This document shows, piece after piece, positions 44,578 through 46,743 of a stretch of DNA of 46,743 bases (position 1 is its first letter; each line of letters begins with the position of its first letter). Source of the DNA: Gammaproteobacteria bacterium (GTDB lineage: Bacteria > Pseudomonadota > Gammaproteobacteria > Steroidobacterales > Steroidobacteraceae); assembly GCA_947455595.1 (NCBI GenBank), contig CANGOP010000021.1, positions 1 to 46,743 on the forward strand. The letters are read 5' to 3'. The notes beneath the pieces are model-generated. The model was not told the origin of the DNA. It searched no databases and worked only from the letters and a program-made list of their open reading frames with translations. The position numbers and the translations under genes were made by a program.

Positions 44578-46743
44578 TTACGGGCTGCCCGCCAACTGCT
44601 TGACCGGCTCCGCCTCAACGCCACCAACGCCCCGCAGAGCCGCCAGAGCCTCTGCCAAACGACGCAATTCAGCCAGTTCCTGCTTGAGCACCACCACATC
44701 GGCCATCTGCGCCTGCAACGCCGTGACTTGCGCTTGCGCCGCGGTCAGTGCGGCAGCCTGTGCCGCCAACACCTCGGCCTGGTCAGCCAACTGTTGCTGC
44801 TGCTCTACCAAGACGCGGTGATCGCGTTCGTAGGCACTTAACAGCAACGGTGCCAATTCATCGTAGCGCACGCCTTGAATCGTACCGTCCGCGTCACGAA
44901 TCACGAGTTCCGGATAGACCTTATCGACCTCTTCGGCAATGAGTCCGTACTGCAATGTTCCTGACGGCTCGGTCTTGAGATGGAACGTCACAGGGCGCAA
45001 CGCCGTGAGCTTCACCGTATCGGCCTCGAGTGAACGGATGTCGGTCTTGTACCGTTCCGATGAGGCCAACACGCCGAGCTGACCCGACGAATTAATGAAA
45101 ACCGGCGAGCCCGTCACACGGGAATTATTGATGCCAGCGATATAGGTCGCCGTCTGGTTGTTCGCACCGGTTTGCGTACCAATGCGAATCACGCCCGAGT
45201 CACTTGCGCCCCCCACATTGCCGATATCAATGTTGTTATTGGCGGTTGCGGCCAATGAACTACCCGCATACTGACCGAGCGCGATGTTGTAGCTACCCGT
45301 CGTGATCTTGTTAAGCGCGTCGGCACCGAACGCGGTGTTGTACGAACCCGACGTGACTCGAGACAACGCGGCATAACCCCCACCGGCGTTGAACACGCCG
45401 GCATTTGTCAGGTTGGTCAGTACGCTGTTACCAAGCCGTGTGTTGAATTGCGCATCTTCCAAGCTCACCGCAGGACCCGTTGCACCAGTCGCACCGGTGG
45501 CGCCGGTCGCACCGGCTGTGCCAGTGGCACCGGTCGATCCCTTTGCGCCTGCCGCACCGGTGGCGCCGGTGGCGCCCGTCGCACCCGTAGCACCTTTAGC
45601 GCCGGCGCTACCCGTCGATCCGGCGGCACCCGTTGCGCCGGTCGCGCCCGTCGATCCTTTCGCGCCCGCGGTACCCGCAGCACCGGTGGCGCCGGTGGCG
45701 CCATTTGCGCCGTTGGCACCACTGAGACCCGTTGGCCCCTGAACGCCTTGGGTGCCAGTGGGACCCGCAGCGCCGGTCGCACCAGCCTGACCGGGTGCGC
45801 CCGTAGCGCCAGTCGCACCAGCGGTGCCTGCCGCGCCAGACGATCCGGCCGCTGCTAACAATCCCCAAGTGCCGGCATTCGCCGGAACGGTTGGATCGAC
45901 CGCACTATTGGGGCTCAGCGCGATAAAGGTCGAACCTGCTGACGTGACGAGATCATTGGCCGCATATGTTGTGGCAACAGACCAATCGCCCCGGTAGGAG
46001 ACGCCCACGCCAGTCGCACCGGCTGCGCCCGTCGGACCCACAGCACCGGTCGCACCGGTGGCGCCACTCGATCCTGCAAGACCCATCGCACCGGTGGCAC
46101 CGGCAGGTCCCTGCTGGCCAGCAAGGCCAGGCAACCCGTCAGCGCCGGTTGCTCCGACCGCGCCGGTCGCACCCATCGCCCCAGTGGCTCCGGTAGCTCC
46201 GTCCACGCCGTTTGAACCGGAAGCACCCGTCGCACCGACGGCGCCCGGGGCGGCGATGAGCGACCAACTGCTGGCATTCACCGGCGCGCTGGGGTCCAGC
46301 CCAATGCTGTCACCCAAGGCGATATAGGTCGCACCACCGATCGTGACGAGATCGTTCGAGTGATAGTGGGTACCGAGCGCCCAAGCACCCTGGAAGGACA
46401 AGCCAGAACCTGTTGCACCCGTCGCACCGGTTGGACCTTGCGGACCCTGATCACCTTGCGAGCCCTGCGGGCCCATCTCCCCCATCGGGCCCTGATCACC
46501 CATCGGGCCTTGATCGCCTTGCGGGCCCTGATCACCTTGCGGGCCCTGATCGCCTTGAGGACCCATATCGCCCATCAAGCCCTGATCGCCCTGCGAACCT
46601 TGGTCGCCCTTCGCAACCAACAGCGCCCAGTAACTTGCGGATGCACCTTGCGGCTCTACGCCTTGGCTCGGCGCGATCGCAACGTAGGCCGAACCGTTCT
46701 CCACAACCACGTCGTTGACGCTGTAAACCGAGCCGCCGTTCCA
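44578..46743 (-). CDS. Collagen-like protein with binding modules and C-terminal S74 autoprocessing domain (5' end missing)
   Basis: The frame is open from the right edge to a TAA at 44578-44580 (721 residues seen). From the N side there is a module opening [17 protein letters not shown], a [12 protein letters not shown] tract, a second module ([17 protein letters not shown]), GATGATG tracts, a third module ([17 protein letters not shown]) and a long collagen tract. YIAGI-type beta repeats follow, then an S74 domain (SSERYKTDI near 45050, [16 protein letters not shown]) and a Gln/Ala-rich coiled coil. The three modules look like CBM5/12-like chitin-binding folds. S74 domains trimerise, then cut themselves off before the Ser of the SERYK-type motif, as in phage tail spikes. 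A surface trimer is likely. Confidence 0.88.
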   Translation of the reverse strand, partial: WNGGSVYSVNDVVVENGSAYVAIAPSQGVEPQGASASYWALLVAKGDQGSQGDQGLMGDMGPQGDQGPQGDQGPQGDQGPMGDQGPMGEMGPQGSQGDQGPQGPTGATGATGSGLSFQGAWALGTHYHSNDLVTIGGATYIALGDSIGLDPSAPVNASSWSLIAAPGAVGATGASGSNGVDGATGATGAMGATGAVGATGADGLPGLAGQQGPAGATGAMGLAGSSGATGATGAVGPTGAAGATGVGVSYRGDWSVATTYAANDLVTSAGSTFIALSPNSAVDPTVPANAGTWGLLAAAGSSGAAGTAGATGATGAPGQAGATGAAGPTGTQGVQGPTGLSGANGANGATGATGAAGTAGAKGSTGATGATGAAGSTGSAGAKGATGATGATGATGAAGAKGSTGATGTAGATGATGATGATGPAVSLEDAQFNTRLGNSVLTNLTNAGVFNAGGGYAALSRVTSGSYNTAFGADALNKITTGSYNIALGQYAGSSLAATANNNIDIGNVGGASDSGVIRIGTQTGANNQTATYIAGINNSRVTGSPVFINSSGQLGVLASSERYKTDIRSLEADTVKLTALRPVTFHLKTEPSGTLQYGLIAEEVDKVYPELVIRDADGTIQGVRYDELAPLLLSAYERDHRVLVEQQQQLADQAEVLAAQAAALTAAQAQVTALQAQMADVVVLKQELAELRRLAEALAALRGVGGVEAEPVKQLAGSP
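45470..46570 (-). repeat. Gly-X-Y coding repeats of two kinds
   Basis: 45470-46250 is mostly GATGATG-type (Ala/Thr) repeats broken by one binding module. 46440-46570 is a distinct [12 protein letters not shown] tract with charged residues. The different base composition of the two tracts suggests separate expansion histories. Confidence 0.75.

Overview
The window looks like a piece of chromosome from a GC-rich (about 60% by eye) Gram-negative bacterium. I infer an uncultured gammaproteobacterium of the Steroidobacter/Nevskia/Woeseia kind. The evidence is two TonB-dependent receptors, many Sec signal peptides and lipoproteins, a bufferin (bufABC) operon, a HupE/PpiC/DUF3604 module and a NikR regulator. 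No rRNA, tRNA, CRISPR array, insertion sequence or phage gene was recognised. Both ends of the window fall inside collagen-like (Gly-X-Y) genes on the minus strand.

Layout. 1-660: the 5' part of a secreted collagen-like protein, with a CRP-type site upstream. 891-2483: an orphan TraD/TrwB-like coupling ATPase. 2606-5092: a GMC oxidoreductase and a COG2521-type methyltransferase. 5114-10489: a four-gene minus-strand operon (a parvulin-like PPIase and three HupE/UreJ-like membrane proteins, coupled by 4-base overlaps), divergent from a large secreted DUF3604 protein that ends in a textbook terminator. 10606-14123: a small periplasmic protein, a 2OG-Fe(II) oxygenase and a membrane-fused spermidine-synthase-like protein. 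14282-20098: nikR, a TonB receptor and a tightly coupled lipoprotein adaptor/ABC ATPase/ABC-2 permease exporter. 20459-23077: a secreted M1 aminopeptidase behind a repeat-rich leader.

23208-39791 is the most coherent block, and I read it as a D-amino-acid / N-acyl-D-amino-acid / D-peptide catabolic island. On the minus strand it has a TonB receptor, dgcN, dgcA, a membrane-anchored serine hydrolase, a YkvI-type transporter and an alpha/beta hydrolase. Divergent from these is an XRE-cupin regulator, followed by a second membrane-anchored serine hydrolase, two N-acyl-D-amino-acid-deacylase-like amidohydrolases and a third serine hydrolase. The same 17-bp palindrome (TTTTC-N7-GAAAA) lies in the divergent receptor/regulator promoter and in front of the second serine hydrolase, which suggests a local regulon. 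A plausible flow is uptake through the receptor, periplasmic cleavage of D-containing peptides by the penicillin-binding-protein-like hydrolases, deacylation by the amidohydrolases, transport, then acetylation (DgcN) and racemisation (DgcA) of D-glutamate.

39804-42242 is a doxX-bufA-bufB-bufC bufferin operon. It is followed by an MgtC/DUF4010 membrane protein (42375-43613) and a VapBC-type toxin-antitoxin pair whose antitoxin carries a frameshift in a G7 run. The window closes with a collagen-like protein that has a C-terminal S74 autoprocessing domain. Functional assignments rest on motif reading only; no database search was possible.
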